A DNA stretch of 64,000 bases from Telopea speciosissima (taxonomy: Eukaryota; Streptophyta; Magnoliopsida; Proteales; Proteaceae): the NCBI RefSeq assembly GCF_018873765.1, contig NC_057924.1, forward strand, positions 7,564,001 to 7,628,000. Reading direction: 5' to 3'. The notes under the pieces are model-generated. The model was not told the origin of the DNA. It made no database searches and saw only the letters and a program-made list of their open reading frames with translations. The translations under genes were made by a program, and so were the position numbers. Of the stretch, positions 33,380 through 47,151 are shown piece after piece (within the stretch, counting starts at the first letter, position 1; the number at the start of each line of letters is the position of its first letter).

Positions 33380-34998
33380 ATGACTGATGTTGTTGTCATT
33401 GTTATCAACACAGTTAGTTGAGTAGCACACTCACATCATAGATATGCTTGTAGCAATGAGCAGATGAATGGTAGTGATACAGTTTGCTGGTATAGTGTGA
33501 CAGTTGACAGTGAACACCAATGGCCGTATAGACATGTACAGTGTTGTGACAATGTTTCTGAAGGTTGTGATAGTATACTGGTTAAGTTGGTCAGACACAG
33601 GTTGGATAGTTTATTAAGGCTTTTGGGCATATGTTGTAGTGTTCGGAGGTGTTTGGTAATGTTTGACAGAGACTGAAAACAATAGGATTTTAGTTCATGT
33701 CAGTTTTTGAAAGTGCATCATAGGAGCACACTGAACGAGTAACTTTGGAACCAATTTGAAACATTCAATTGGAAGAATCTGAAAAATGCATGAACTGAAG
33801 GGTTGTAGTATAATGAGTTACCTTCACAACGCAACTAGAATCATCGAATTCTGAATTTTTACGGAGAATTTATGTTGATTTCTTTATGGCCGTACGATTT
33901 ACGAACAAATATGGGAAGATTGCAAGTTTTGATTTGATACAGTGGGCATTCCAAAGTGTTATGATGGTATCTGAACTTTTGGTGATGTGTGTCCCACTTT
34001 TCATATTTTGAGCATATGAGTCATGTGGATGCATGTTGTATATCATGCTGATGTCGATGATATATCATGCGTGATAATAATGATGTACATGGACATGTTT
34101 ATGGTGGAGATGCATAGGTGGCATTGGTTTTTATGTCAATGGTAGTGACAAGAAAAACAAACAAACAATTAGAGAGAGAGAGAGAAGATTTAAAAAAAAT
34201 TTGCCACATGAAAAATCTAGTATGGCTTGTGCATGAGATGATATCAAATGGTATGATAATGATGCAATGGATAATGGTATGGTGTCAATGCACATGTATG
34301 GAGATGATATGCAAGTGATTTGTGTACATGGTATAGCATGCTGTCACATGAGATTATATGATTTATTATGTATCCTAGTTGAATTGAAACATGCATGTGG
34401 TCATGAATGACATGAATTTTGATGAATGACTACATGATGACCATGAAGTAGAAAGATGAGTGTTTGCATGTTTTGATTATATCATGGCTACAAGGATGTA
34501 TGTACGGATGCTTTGGTAGTGGTATCCATGATGATGGCCATAGGTGATGAGGCATGTAGTGTTGACCTGGACTTTGAAATGGTGTGCATGATGGTAAACA
34601 TGTGAAGCAAAATGGATGTGATGCATGGTAATGCAAGATTCTACATGGATAGGATTAAGATGTGTACATGTGCATGAATGATCGAAATCAATTTGACATA
34701 TGCCATGTGTCAAGATACATCTGGACAGTACCACATGGCAAATGGATGTCTAAAGGGAGCAGGGTGGTATGGGACATGGCACCCATGCGCTGGCCATCAT
34801 GCTCGCAGAGGCCCAGCGCATGGGGTGCTCATGTCGGGCCAGCCCTCGTCTTTGGCTCATGGCACAAGGCATGTCGCTTAGGCATATTATCAAATAATTG
34901 GTGATTGAAAATCTGAAACGCTTGAAAATTTGTTCGAGAAAAATCCAGATTGAAAGGTGTTGATTGACGTGCAAGGCGCGAAGTGAATCAGGCGTCAA
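33380..34998. other. No gene recognised; ATG/GATG-rich DNA
   Basis: From about 33990 to 34700 the plus strand is unusually rich in catg, gatg and tggatg words. This gives many short frames but no protein motif. A short inverted repeat (acccatgcgctgg and ccagcgcatgggg) lies at 34781-34822. Confidence 0.5.
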
Positions 34999-35116
34999 AG
35001 ATTCTTTCTCCATGTGACCAAGTCATGGGTTTGAGTCTAGAAATAGCATCTATGTGAAAGCGTACATTATGATCCTCTTCAAACTCCACAGTGGTGGGAG
35101 TCTCGTGCATTGGGCT
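34999..35116 (+). mobile_element. Au-SINE, 5'-truncated copy
   Basis: gaccaagtcatgggtttgag (box B region) is followed by tctagaaatagcatct, cgtacattatgatcctc and cagtggtgggagtctcgtgc. These are the ordered landmarks of plant Au-SINEs. The leading 5' part before box B is not clear. Confidence 0.8.
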
Positions 35117-35424
35117 CAAAATTTGATAATTCAAATTGGAGATTTTTAAGATAAACGTGAAAAGCATTGTGAGAGTGCTTGTGTGAGCTGAAAAACATCC
35201 TAACTGCCCAGATTTTGAACGAAAGGCTTGGGCTACACATTGGGAGCATTGGGTTGTATTCAAGGAATTATTCTTCATAAAGTGAATCTCCAAGAGCTAG
35301 TTGAGGGTGTTGGTGATGGTAGATGCCATGGTTTCTTCCAAGTGAATGATTCACTTAAGTAATTTCTTAAATCCCTATTGTATGTGACTATGATGATTAA
35401 TTGAAGTTGTATAATCTAACTAAG

Positions 35425-35536
35425 GTGGTGTTTGGCATGCATTTTAGGTCAATTCCACGTTCTTGGATGATAAAAATAGTTGTTTTTATTATCTGAGAAT
35501 GTGAAATCGACCTAGAATGCATACCAAACACAACGT
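35425..35536. mobile_element. Tourist-like foldback MITE, 112 bp
   Basis: gtgtttggcatgcattttag pairs with ctagaatgcataccaaacac, and the centre (tgataaaaatag against tttttattatctg) also folds. The words ctaag and gtaag flank the ends, compatible with a TAA-type duplication of PIF/Harbinger MITEs, though the exact edge is uncertain. Confidence 0.75.
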
Positions 35537-36004
35537 AAGTGTTACAAGGGTTGGGACCTGGGGATTTCTATTTTTCAATTGCTATTATCATTGTTCTGGA
35601 CTATTGGGTAGTTGCTCAATCGGTACTTGTCGTTTTGTCTAGTACAAAACTAGACACACAGTTGGGGCTTTGTTTATTGTAATTGTAGGGGGATAAACCC
35701 TAGCCTTTGTAAACCAAGGGTTGAAGCAGGATAAAGTGATCCTAAGTTTTAGGTTCAATCAAAATTACTATTGGGGTGGATGGAACACTTAGTCTTTGTA
35801 TGATCAAGGACAGAAATAGGAGAGTGTCCTGGACTGTTGTTACGGTTGAACCCAGTTGAGTATTGGATAAATACAAATTCTAATGGATATTGCTCCGTAG
35901 ATGTAAGAAAATTTTCGAACCACTTATATTATATATTGTGAATATTTATATTAAAAATAGAAATGCATTTGTGTGTGTAGAGCATACGAACTATTGCTAC
36001 TAAA

Positions 36005-36150
36005 AATAAAGGGAGAATATTCTCTATGCCGGGGGCGCAGGCTGCGCCCAGACACATAGGGGTGGGCACAATGACCATCCTGCCCCCCTGAGTGACAGGT
36101 CCATGTGTCTTGGCGCAGCCTGCACTGCTGCTCAGAGAACATGAGCCCAA
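36005..36150. repeat. GC-rich dispersed repeat (cccagacacat type)
   Basis: gggggcgcaggctgcgccca gives a short hairpin at its left side. It is followed by agacacataggggtgggcac, aatgaccatcctgcccccc and gctcagagaac. Word order resembles 20090-20235. Confidence 0.55.
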
Positions 36151-36484
36151 AAATAAAATTGCCCCAGCCTTTGGTGTTTACAGTACAGTGCTCTAAGTTT
36201 AGTTAAAGTAACACAAATTGAGCTCCAAACTTGTCAGTACCAGTTTGAAATTTTGTAAACATTGATTCACCCTCCAGTGTGTTGAGGCCTGTTCAACAAG
36301 ATATTTGGGTTTGGCCCAGGCCCAGGCCCAAATCCAACGCAAGCTTATTACATATGATAATTGGTTATAAGCTTTAGCTCAACTAGGCTCGGAATAAACC
36401 ATTCTGGTAACACTGTAGTACTGTACAAGTCCATTATTTGACTTTATTTTATTTTTTTAATCTAGTACTTTATGGATTATGACT

Positions 36485-36612
36485 GAATGGGATTCCATTC
36501 ACTGAGGGGCATGAGAGGACGGAAATGGGTATCGGGATTGGATTAAACTAAAACCCTAAGAGTAGGTTTGTGAATCCTCGGATGGTGGGTGAACCGTCAT
36601 CTACTGGTGGAG
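36485..36612 (-). repeat. Dispersed repeat D, inverted copy
   Basis: Reading the minus strand gives the family order: gttcacccaccatccgagg, attcacaaacctactcttag, ggttttag, cctctcatgcccctcagtga and atggaatccca. It faces the plus-strand copy at 36805 about 200 bp away. Confidence 0.7.
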
Positions 36613-36804
36613 GAAAATCCTTTGACCTAACCTTAAAAGTATACTAATTTAAGGGGTAGGTATGGTTTTTATACATGGTCGTGTATCTTGAATTGCCAAC
36701 ACTTCAATTGATTGCAGGAATACTTAATTTCTGTGTGCCTATCAACCATTCAATATTATGCAAAACATGTGAAACCTTTTTGCTCAGGACTAACTTTCAC
36801 TCGG

Positions 36805-36955
36805 TTCACCCACCATCCTAGGGTTCACAAACCCCTCTTAGGGTTTTTGTATGTTCCAAAATACCCTCTCGATACCCTTTCTCGTCCTCTCCCGTCCCGC
36901 CCCACGGTGATTGGGATCTCATTCATCGTGGTTGGAGGGAAACTCGGTCCTTTCG
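36805..36955 (+). repeat. Dispersed repeat D, best-preserved copy
   Basis: cacccaccatcctagggttc, acaaacccctcttagggttt, ccaaaataccctctcgatac, cggtgattgggatctcattc, then ggttggagggaaactcggtc. It is used here as the reference for the family. Confidence 0.75.
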
Positions 36956-36999
36956 TTTAATATAATGTTCCAAGTTTCTGCTTTCAAGTCGTAAATTTT

Positions 37000-39880
37000 T
37001 ATTTGGTGGCCATTTTGGTTTTTTGGTAAAATAAATAAATAAATAAACAAGTCGTTAGTAGCTAGCATCAAAGTTTTATAACCCGGGTTTACCACAAAAC
37101 AAAAAAAAAGTTTTGTAACCCGGAATCGGACACGGTATTGCCTTACATTGATTGTGATTCGTTTCAGATCAGTATTGGTTTGGAATTTATCGAAATCAGA
37201 TGAATTCCTAAAAAATGGAATAGAAAAGAAGCAGAAGAAGATAACATTTATGCACAAAATTTGGTGGTAGCAAGCCAAAGAACATGGAATGCTGGAAACT
37301 GGAGAACCACCAGCTCACTTGACAATACAGGTACCTCCCATGCATCATGGTTCCAAAAATTGGATTAGAATTGATTGGATTTTGATTTCGATTTTGGTCA
37401 ATTTTAATTGGTGATTTCTGTTGGATTAATTTCTAAGGCTCATGTCAATTCTAGTTTATATTCCAATTGAATCAGAATTGGTGACATTCAATCCTAAGGA
37501 TTTTCTTAGTGGCACCCCCAAAGGTGTCGATCTATAGATTTGTAACCTTAGTTTTTTACTCTTTGTTTTATTCCTAAAAATTATTTAATGCAATATGTAA
37601 CGTAGGGGTAAAAAGAATTATATTTAAGAGTCCTTAAAATTAACTTGTTGGAAACATTTCTTTGATAGTCAGGACTCAGGAATGACTAACTAAAGCATAT
37701 TGGTATTACACCATTACACAATTGAGGTATTAGATTCCCTCCCTATCTTATATTTGAGGAATGACATATTTCCTACCATAATAGCTAATAGTGTTGGTAT
37801 AAGAAAGAGTTCTTCCCAGTCTTCCCCTGAGTAGAGGAGCGAGGGGGTTCGTCGTTCTTGAAAATATTTTTCTTTGGATTAAGTTTTCATCCAACCGTGG
37901 TGAAAAATGATCTCTTCACCAATGGTGACGGACGCTATGATTAGACTTTGGGTTCATCATTAAATCCCACTCTTTATTGTTTATTATCCGAAATACCTTT
38001 TTCAGTCCAATCAGAGGGACATATGGTGTTAAAAATTAATTATGTATCAAAACAACGATTTGCAAAAGAAAAGCGAAAATAGAATCGCACACACAGAGAA
38101 CACAAGGATTTATATGGTTCACCCAAAATGGGCTAGCTAAGTCCATGGCCGAGAGATAACCCCTATATACAGGGTCGCAGTATAATATAGAGAAACCCTA
38201 ATCCCCAAAAATACAAAATTGCCCCTAGTATAAATGACTCTTAAACTCAGCAGCAAGTGGGGGACCGCCAATATTGGGAAGAATCACTAGTACTTCCTAG
38301 ACTAAAGTGAGATTAGGCTTCACCAATAACATATGAGGTGGATGAAAGGATTCTCTCTTCACCATAGGTGGAGAGAAACTGGGTCCTTCTCCTTGTACCT
38401 TAGTTACCCAACAGAAGGAATGTTTTGGTCCCTTTAAACTCTTTCCTTCATTCTTAAATCTCCTGTTTTCTTTTCTTCTTGTCTCTTCCTATTCCCCTTC
38501 TTTGTTGATTTTCAGATCAGTATATTCACATGGATCAACCGTTTTAGGTACTGTTTCATGATGTGGTACAAAGATAATTAGAATTCCTCCTCAAGTAATG
38601 AGCTGTCCCCTCCTAACTAATCTTAGCATTCTCTTTTTATCTTTTTCTTTTGTCACCTCCTATAAAGATGTACCCTTAAGCATTTGATTTTCACCTAATT
38701 TATTCTCCTATGATCTAAAATAATTATAATTCTTCACATTGGTCAATGAGGGTAATATTTATACAGCCATAATCTTAACTGACTAGTTTTTGGTCTTGTT
38801 TGAATACCTACTCAGCATAAAATAATATAATTGGAATTATGGGAGAGCAGGTCCATGGCTGTTCATATACAACATATTATAAGTACCACGAATCTAGTCC
38901 CACTGTTAGCACGATATTGTCCGTTTTGACAAGTAAGTTTCACGGCTTTAAAATGCGTCATACCAAATAAAGAAAGTCATAGCATATATGCACATTTCAT
39001 AGATATTGTGGGATTTTTCGTTGTTCTACATTACTATCCCCATGGAACCATAATAAGGTGGACCTATAAGGGATATTACCCAACACATTAATCATGGTCA
39101 TAATCAAAACGAGGTAATGCACTCTACCTCCTGACGGTCCCAGAAAAATATTTGAATCGTCCAATGCCATGTCTCTGATCAACTTGCGGAAACAATGAAC
39201 TATCTTCTTCTTCTGCGAAATCTTCTTCCGATAGGACTCCGTCAATCAGTAAGAGATTATCTGGCCCTTGATAGTTTCTCTCTCAAAAACACACCCACGA
39301 TAATAATTGTGTACATGTAGAATAATAGAGCCAGAACCCTCTTTACCTTATTTTACTCTACAAATAACTACCCACTATCACAGTAGTTACATAGTCAGTA
39401 AGGTAACTAACCACCTTTTGCAACACGTTTGCTGATGCTGTAATTTAGACCATATCAGCCAACAGGACCGACTTACAAACGCTTTTGTGTAGTGGGTGAA
39501 ACTGATCTCTACTTTAGGCATATGGAGAGAGAGAGAGGGGGGGGGTTATATGACACATTATTGGAAGAGCATGTATTAGCTCTTCTTTTGGACTTTATTC
39601 AGACTTGGCTTGTTAATTAACCTGCTCCATTTTGTCTCTTCCCTCTGGGATTTGGTTGAGATAATCAAATTCATAAACTGGATTGCTTGATTCTGTTTTA
39701 CAGTTGGAGGAAGAAACAGAAGAAGGTAGTTGTGTAGATGAACAAAAAGCTTTGGAAGACCCAAATAAGAAATATTTATCCCATTTAAGGCAGGCTTAAT
39801 TAATCTTTTTATAGATAAAGAACATGGTAGTTAGCTATGAGACATAGTAGTTAGATCTGAGTGTAGAGGTTAGCCATAAC
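37000..39880. other. No gene recognised between repeats and peroxidase
   Basis: 37350-37500 carries degenerate attggattagaattgatt-type small-element DNA. 38050-38220 (aacacaaggatttatatggt, then tcacccaaaatgggc) resembles LTR-derived DNA, and 38330-38395 is a piece of repeat D (catag|gtggagagaaactgg). An 82-codon minus-strand frame at 38997-39245 has no motif I recognise. Confidence 0.45.
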
Positions 39881-39889
39881 TCGATTTGC

Positions 39890-39896
39890 TATAAAT
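39890..39896 (+). promoter_or_regulatory. TATA box of the peroxidase gene
   Basis: tataaat lies 73 bp upstream of the ATG at 39963, leaving about 40 bp for a short leader. No other TATA-like site is better placed. Confidence 0.65.
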
Positions 39897-39962
39897 ATTC
39901 TCACATGGTAGTGAGACCTTCACTGAAGAGATATAGTGAGATTTCTTTTCAAATTAACAACA

Positions 39963-41699
<1,737 letters not shown>

Positions 41700-42374
41700 G
41701 TTGATCAGGATCTGATTCTGTTCTTCAGCTTCTTTGGAACTGTGGATTGTGATAATAAAGAGTCCAATTAATTTTATTTTATTTTTTTTCATTTAGAGAT
41801 TCTGTTGATGAGACATTGTGTGTATGAAGTTTTGAGAAACCAAAACAATAAGCTTGTATGTGGTTGCCACCCTCAATGAAATTATTTCTATTTTGATTTT
41901 ACATATAACGTATGACTTTTTTTTTTTTTTTGGGATAACTTGTAGCAGTAGGTAATGCTTTAGAATGAAGACTGTTCTTGAGTGTGCTGGTTTGTTGATT
42001 TCAAAAAGTAAATAAATAAGGCCATTTATGGTTTTGTACTAATGAAGAATTGAGCTCCTCTCCAAGGAGCCCAGCACGCTCAAGGAACATCCAGCCATTG
42101 GGTTATGCCGCACACATTCCTAGACATGCACCGAGATATGTGTGGCATAGCCTAACCCTTGGATGCCCCCTGGGCACTCTCTAGGCTTTGAGTTCCCTGG
42201 AGAAGAGCCGAATTCACTAATGAAATGGTCTTTACATTTTTCTTTGCATAATTTGGTAACTAATGGAAATGAATCACTATTTGGAGAAGTCCATAAGCAC
42301 TCATATGGTCTGACAAACCGGCCTAGGTATTTTATTTTTGGATGGCAGTTGATGCATCAAAGACTCCCCACAGA
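41700..42374. other. Peroxidase 3' flank; no gene
   Basis: This holds the peroxidase 3' UTR to roughly 41780 and then AT-rich DNA. Near 42055-42190, gcacgctcaaggaacatcca and ctaacccttggatgcccc look like arms of a degraded foldback. Confidence 0.45.
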
Positions 42375-42845
42375 TAAGGGTGTTAAACGGTTCAGTTTCG
42401 GCGTAAATGATTCGGTTTGATGTAATTTTTCTAGGTGACACCAAAATCAATCGTTTAATAAATGGTTTCACATATTGAAACCAAATCATTTATAAACGGT
42501 TTCGGTTTAATCGATTTTAAATGTTTTAATTACAAGGTTTTTTTAATTTTTTTTATTGATATGAAAGTATGAACTGAATTCTTATATGTTTTCTTTAAAT
42601 AATTATTTATTTGTACTATTTTATATTTACTAATTATTTATTGCTATCATTAATGCTTAATTATTGCCATTACATAGTACTAATATATGTATTCGGTTTA
42701 AATGGTTTACCAATGGGTTATACAGTTTGATTTGATTTAAACCATTTAACTAAACGATTTCAATTTTAAAACCAAAATCGAACCATTTAATAAAAAGTTT
42801 CCCAGTTTTCGATGTAAATGATTTGGTTTGATTTTGACACCCTTA
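42375..42845. mobile_element. Probable hAT-like small element, 471 bp
   Basis: The ends TAAGGGTGTTAAA and TTTGACACCCTTA are inverted repeats with one mismatch. The inside is full of ggtttc/gaaacc and atggttt words, like the elements at 3774 and 43282. No 8-bp flanking repeat could be seen (cccacaga versus cctggccg). Confidence 0.6.
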
Positions 42846-43281
42846 CCTGGCCGGATGACATTTTATCTCAAAAAGGTATTCCTATGATATCAAGATGTTC
42901 ACTGTGCTTTAAGGAATCAAAACTCACTTCTACCCTTTCTTGTCCATGGCAAAGGTTTGTGCTTTAACCGTGTATGAAACCTTTTGCCTTAAAGGTTTTT
43001 TACGATATTTATAACAAAAAAAGAAAAAAAAAATTTCAAAATTGTATGCGGGTTGATAAGAGAGAAATATTCAGAGAAATGTAATACAAAAAGTTAGAAA
43101 AACAACATCCTTTTCAAATTTCAGAATATATTGTTTTCTAACATAGTGATAGTATCTTGATCAAACAATTGGATTCATCGTCTCTTATAGTTCAAATCCA
43201 AAAAAAAAATTGGTCATTTCCAACAAGAAAATATAAATTTAGCAAAATATTTTCTTACGAACCAAACATAGCCTAAATGAT

Positions 43282-43646
43282 TAGGGGTGTCAATCGGTCT
43301 GCTAGGATCGAGTTGGTTTAGGTGTGAGAATGGTGAATCCAAAACCAAACCAATAAAGAATGTTCGGTTTTAACTCGATTTCAGTTTGAATTGTATCGAT
43401 TTGTTATCAGGTCAGCTTCGATTTTGATTTAACATACATTTTATACAAAACAATGGAAAAATCTACTTTTGAATGGGTTTCAGGTTGTTATCGGTTTTGG
43501 TTTAGTTTTGGGTTCTCTCGGTTTCTAGTGTGGTTCGGTTCAATTTCGGGATTGTAATATTCCAACCTGAAACATGTCCAATAAGACATCGGTGTGGTTT
43601 GATTCAAATTGGTTTACCCGGTTCAGTCTCAATTTTGACAACCCTA
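43282..43646. mobile_element. Probable hAT-like small element, 365 bp
   Basis: The ends TAGGGGTGTCAA and TTGACAACCCTA match at 11 of 12 positions. The interior has many ggttt(c/t)gg words. Flanks do not match, so it is older than the 3774 element or was rearranged. Confidence 0.65.
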
Positions 43647-43938
43647 ACCTCGGTGGGTCCATATGAGGAAGAATCAAATATCCAATTTTTATAGTTTCAT
43701 TCATGGGTTGGAATAGTATACGTTACCCATCTTATAAGGCGTAGAATCATATATATACCTTACCACTTTTGCTGCAAATTGTACTCCAATACAGACAAGA
43801 TTTATATTCTTTCCCTTCTCAAACGAAAGAACAAATGTTCCTCACAGAGTTCATCACTTCCCTTATCCACAAACCACCTTCTTAATTTCTTTCCTACATA
43901 AACACCTCTGCACAGACCCACAAACGCCGGTTCAAAAA

Positions 43939-44634
43939 ATGTCGACGACCGGCGAGATTCCGACCCACACTTCGGCCACTTCTCCATCAAACCAGCCGAC
44001 AAAGCGTGACCGCAGGCCTCGCTATCATGTGCAACAGGTTAGAGAAAGCCTGACCAAACGTGTAGTCAAGTGCTTGTGTGGAACATTATTAACTCTGCTT
44101 CTGGTGGTGGGAATCCTCGGTTTCATCTTGTGGTTGAGCCTCCGACCACACCGACCGAGATTTCACTCGACAAATTTCTTATTCCCAGCTTTGGCCCAAG
44201 ATAACGGTTTCGATAACGCTCAGATAACGTTTAACGTTACGATACGAAACCCTAACCAGAATATGGGAGTTTATTACTATTCCATGGAAGGTGAAGTGTA
44301 TTATAGGGAACAACGTATCGGAGCGACGCCGTTATCGTTACCCTCATCGTTCCCGTACTATCAGGAGTCGAAGAGCACGATTTGGATACCAGGGCAGTTG
44401 AGTGTACCCACCACGTTGGTGGTGAACGATTTGAGGTGGACGGAGTTAATGGAGGATCGGGCGACGGGGACGGTTTGGTTCCGGCTGGAGCTGACGTCAA
44501 GAATCCGGTTCAAGATTTCCATGTGGGAAAGTAAACCCCATAGGATGCATGCCACCTGTCATGTTGCGGTGGGACAGGACGGTCTGATCTTGCCCGTCTC
44601 CAAAGGCAAGAGATACACACTTTATTTCAGCTGA
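43939..44634 (+). CDS. NDR1/HIN1-like (NHL, LEA_2) protein, intronless
   Basis: 231 residues in one exon, the usual length. NHL proteins sit in the plasma membrane, or at plasmodesmata, with a short cytosolic N-terminus and an outer LEA14-type beta domain. Several act in defence or in sugar export, but the role of this one cannot be read from sequence. Seen here: a polar N-terminus (1-42, rich in Thr/Ser/Pro), one strong membrane helix at about 43-68 (CGTLLTLLLVVGILGFILW), and then the family's landmark NPNQNMGVYYYSM (104-116). The LEA_2 domain runs to the C-terminus; there are no breaks. A gap of 1.8 kb separates it from a second NHL gene on the same strand. It may resemble the NHL26 branch; I am not certain. 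Confidence 0.93.
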   Translation: MSTTGEIPTHTSATSPSNQPTKRDRRPRYHVQQVRESLTKRVVKCLCGTLLTLLLVVGILGFILWLSLRPHRPRFHSTNFLFPALAQDNGFDNAQITFNVTIRNPNQNMGVYYYSMEGEVYYREQRIGATPLSLPSSFPYYQESKSTIWIPGQLSVPTTLVVNDLRWTELMEDRATGTVWFRLELTSRIRFKISMWESKPHRMHATCHVAVGQDGLILPVSKGKRYTLYFS

Positions 44635-45479
44635 TGTGGATTTTCTTAGTGTGGGTGAGGAATGTAAAGTTCAGAGGCTATGTTTGGAAGTAAAGAAAAG
44701 ACACCAAAAAAAAAAAAAGGGGATACGGAATAAAAAAGATTTCTCTATTCCTCAAGTGAAGAAAAACTGTTCTTTTTGTAAAACAATAATCCTACTTGCA
44801 CGTTGAGCTTCATGTTTTCTTTTTTTCTTTTTTTCTCTTTTTTGATAATATGTTGAGCTTTTTTTTTTTTTTGGTAAATAATAATATGTTGAGCTTCAGG
44901 TGACAATAGTTAAAGGTGGAGTGTAGGAGAATTTTCCACCAAAATCATATAGAAACTATTTTCCATGTTCACTTATTTCTTTAAAAAAAAAAAAAAAATG
45001 AAAAAGGGAAGTTCCTCACTTCTTCTACTTGTTGGTCTGATTGGTATCTAGATCATGAAAGGAATCTTGAAATTGAAATTGTAAAATAAGTCTTGTGTTC
45101 CGAATTTGGAATTGCACCTGTTAGTTAAATATGACAGCAGAACCCTTATTTAATTTTTTGGGAAAAGGTTCTCTTAACCCCTCGGGTAGGATACACTAGC
45201 ACCTTTGTGTCTATCTCTCTCTCATCACATGAAATGACTTCAATATCCTTCAATATATGATATCATTTTGTCGCACCTCACTGATGCCCTCCTTTATGTT
45301 GTTTGCTCAGAAAACCTCTTCCATAATTTTTAATGGTACACAAAACTTTGGACCTAGTTTTCCTTCACCTTCATCAATCAACTTTTGCCAATCGCATGAG
45401 ACTCTTATTACACATTGAGAAAGACATTTTGAAACATTCAAATTCAAGGTGAGAAGTAATTATGACAATCAAAACGGTG
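44635..45479. other. Between the two NHL genes: 3' UTR and low-complexity DNA
   Basis: A gap with T-runs near 44820-44870 and an internal repetition of aataatatgttgagctt (44847 and 44880). 45180-45260 contains ggatacactagcacctttg and ctatctctctct, a partial copy of the foldback family at 20981. Confidence 0.5.
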
Positions 45480-45775
45480 GGTATTTCGATAAAATTCTTG
45501 TATAGGGTTTCACAATAAATATGTAGCAAGGATTCTTCCTCTGTAACGAAATCTAAGAGAGGTGTGAGGATGAACGACTGTAACCCTATTCCGTATTGAT
45601 AGTGAAATAGATCTTATCTCACCGTGGACGTAGACAATCTTGTTGAACCACATAAATCCTTGTGTTCATTATGTGATTGTTGTTTGTGAGGCCTGCGGCC
45701 TCTTAATGACCTTTCGAATCAACCCACAAACCAAGCGATGGAATACAAGACATCATACTCCCAACAAAATTCCCT
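45480..45775. mobile_element. LTR-type fragment with rearranged parts
   Basis: 45545-45670 (ctaagagaggtgtgaggatg, caccgtggacgtagacaatc, gaaccacataaatccttgtg) is collinear with 40340-40455. 45690-45770 (gcggcctcttaatgacc, cgatggaatacaagacatca) is the inverted form of 40225-40300. The family order is thus broken by an inversion. Confidence 0.6.
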
Positions 45776-45879
45776 CACATATGGCCATGGCCTTAAGTGT
45801 TGTTGGGTGAGTAATGTGTGAATAGTCAAGTGCATCTGGCGGTGCAATGCAGTGCAGTCCTAAGAGCTCGACACATGGA

Positions 45880-45995
45880 AAAAGCTTCATCCAACGGTGC
45901 AAGCTCGATGCAAGGCAGTTTTTCCTTTTTCTTTTCTTTCTTCTCGAGCTCAGCCCATTGGATGTCGCATCTTACACGTGTCAACCTCTCACGCC
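45880..45995. repeat. Diverged copy of the repeat tandem-duplicated at 3049
   Basis: The minus-strand reading (gcgacatccaatgggctgag, ctcgagaagaaagaaaag) resembles the 3049-3168 unit. A second inverted piece, catccaacggtgcaagctcg, is on the plus strand at 45888. Confidence 0.5.
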
Positions 45996-46411
45996 AGCAC
46001 TACAGAGGATTTTTTTTTTCCATTTTCAACTTCTTACATGAAGATCCTTGTTTAGTAAGGTCTTTTTTTGGTGGTCCATAGCTAGTAAGCTATAGAACTA
46101 CTAGAAAAGAATCCTTCCCAACAAAGTAAATTGAAATTGCAAATGTCTACATAAGGGGCAAAAAGAATCTTTTCTCTCTTCTCTTTTTCTAATGTACTTT
46201 CTGGGTTTCCCACGTAAAAATATGACAATAAAGCAGTCTCACTTATAGTATATGGACTAATCAAGAAAAAGCCCACTACTGCCTGCAATAAACTTTACTT
46301 AGCCAACAAGCATTAGACCATGCCACCTTGTATAGTTTACTCAAAAGCTTCACTTCTTCTTCACCGAAAGAACCACTGAAAAGGAGACCAGGAAAGCTTG
46401 ATACTTTCATA

Positions 46412-46419
46412 TATATAAG
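46412..46419 (+). promoter_or_regulatory. TATA box of the second NHL gene
   Basis: tatataag lies 53 bp upstream of the ATG, in a run of tatatata. It would give a leader of about 25 bases, which is short. Confidence 0.5.
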
Positions 46420-46464
46420 CTAGCTCCTGGCTTTGCTCTTCCCACTGCAATCTACTTCTCCAAA

Positions 46465-47052
46465 ATGTTTCTCTGGCGAAAAAACAATTCTCAAATTAGT
46501 TTATGTCTGTGGTTTCTCCAAGTTATGATCGTTTTAAGCATCTCAATCTGCGTAATATGGGCAAGTTTACGTCCTAAAACTCCCATTTACACCATCGTAA
46601 ATTTCTACGTCCCGGCTTTAGATGTCAAGAACATTACTTCTCCGGTCGCTACCAAGAATCAGAGTCTGTTCATCGACATGGAAATCTCAAATCCAAACAA
46701 AGGTATCGGCATCTATTACAATCAAATGAGCTTGACTTTTTATTATGGTGAAGCAATTGTGGGATTGAGTTCTATAGCTTCTTTCTATCAAGGTCACAAT
46801 AAGACTACTCGGAGGGAAGTTAGAGTTACTGGTGATCAGAAGTTGTGGAAATGGGCCTCTAGGCCCATTTTGAATGGAACAGTGGATTTGACTGTGGGCT
46901 TGGTGAGCCCAATTAGATATAAAACATTTCAGTTCAAGTCAATGCCTCACCTGATGGAACTGAAAGCCCATGTTCATCTTGGTTCGGATGGGAAGATATA
47001 TGGGTTAAATAGTATCAAACTTAATCATACTTGTTATTCCACCAAGATCTAA
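46465..47052 (+). CDS. NDR1/HIN1-like (NHL, LEA_2) protein, intronless, short N-terminus
   Basis: 195 residues in one exon. It has the same fold plan as the gene at 43939: a very short basic N-terminus (MFLWRKNNSQ), a membrane helix at about 12-34, then the LEA_2 outer domain with ISNPNKGIGIYYNQM (74-88). The cytosolic part is only about 11 residues, far shorter than in the upstream gene, so any cytosolic partner or signal carried by that tail is absent. There are potential N-glycosylation sites (NIT, NQS, NKT, NGT, NHT) on the outer side. No frame break. The two genes are adjacent and on one strand, but identity outside the motif is low by eye, so any tandem duplication is old. Function is inferred from the family only. 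Confidence 0.92.
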   Translation: MFLWRKNNSQISLCLWFLQVMIVLSISICVIWASLRPKTPIYTIVNFYVPALDVKNITSPVATKNQSLFIDMEISNPNKGIGIYYNQMSLTFYYGEAIVGLSSIASFYQGHNKTTRREVRVTGDQKLWKWASRPILNGTVDLTVGLVSPIRYKTFQFKSMPHLMELKAHVHLGSDGKIYGLNSIKLNHTCYSTKI

Positions 47053-47151
47053 AGCTTTTGTTCATCTGAAATAGTATGTAATTATGTATATTCTTTTCGT
47101 AAATTTAAGAGTGACTTTTCTCTTCCTAGTTCATTCTCATATACACTGTCG

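Noticed and set aside
34118..34318. Met-rich plus-strand frame
   Set aside because: Caused by the ATG-rich composition of 33990-34700; no family match.
38997..39245. 82-codon minus-strand frame upstream of the peroxidase
   Set aside because: No recognisable domain, no exon borders that extend it, and the flanks look like degraded repeats.
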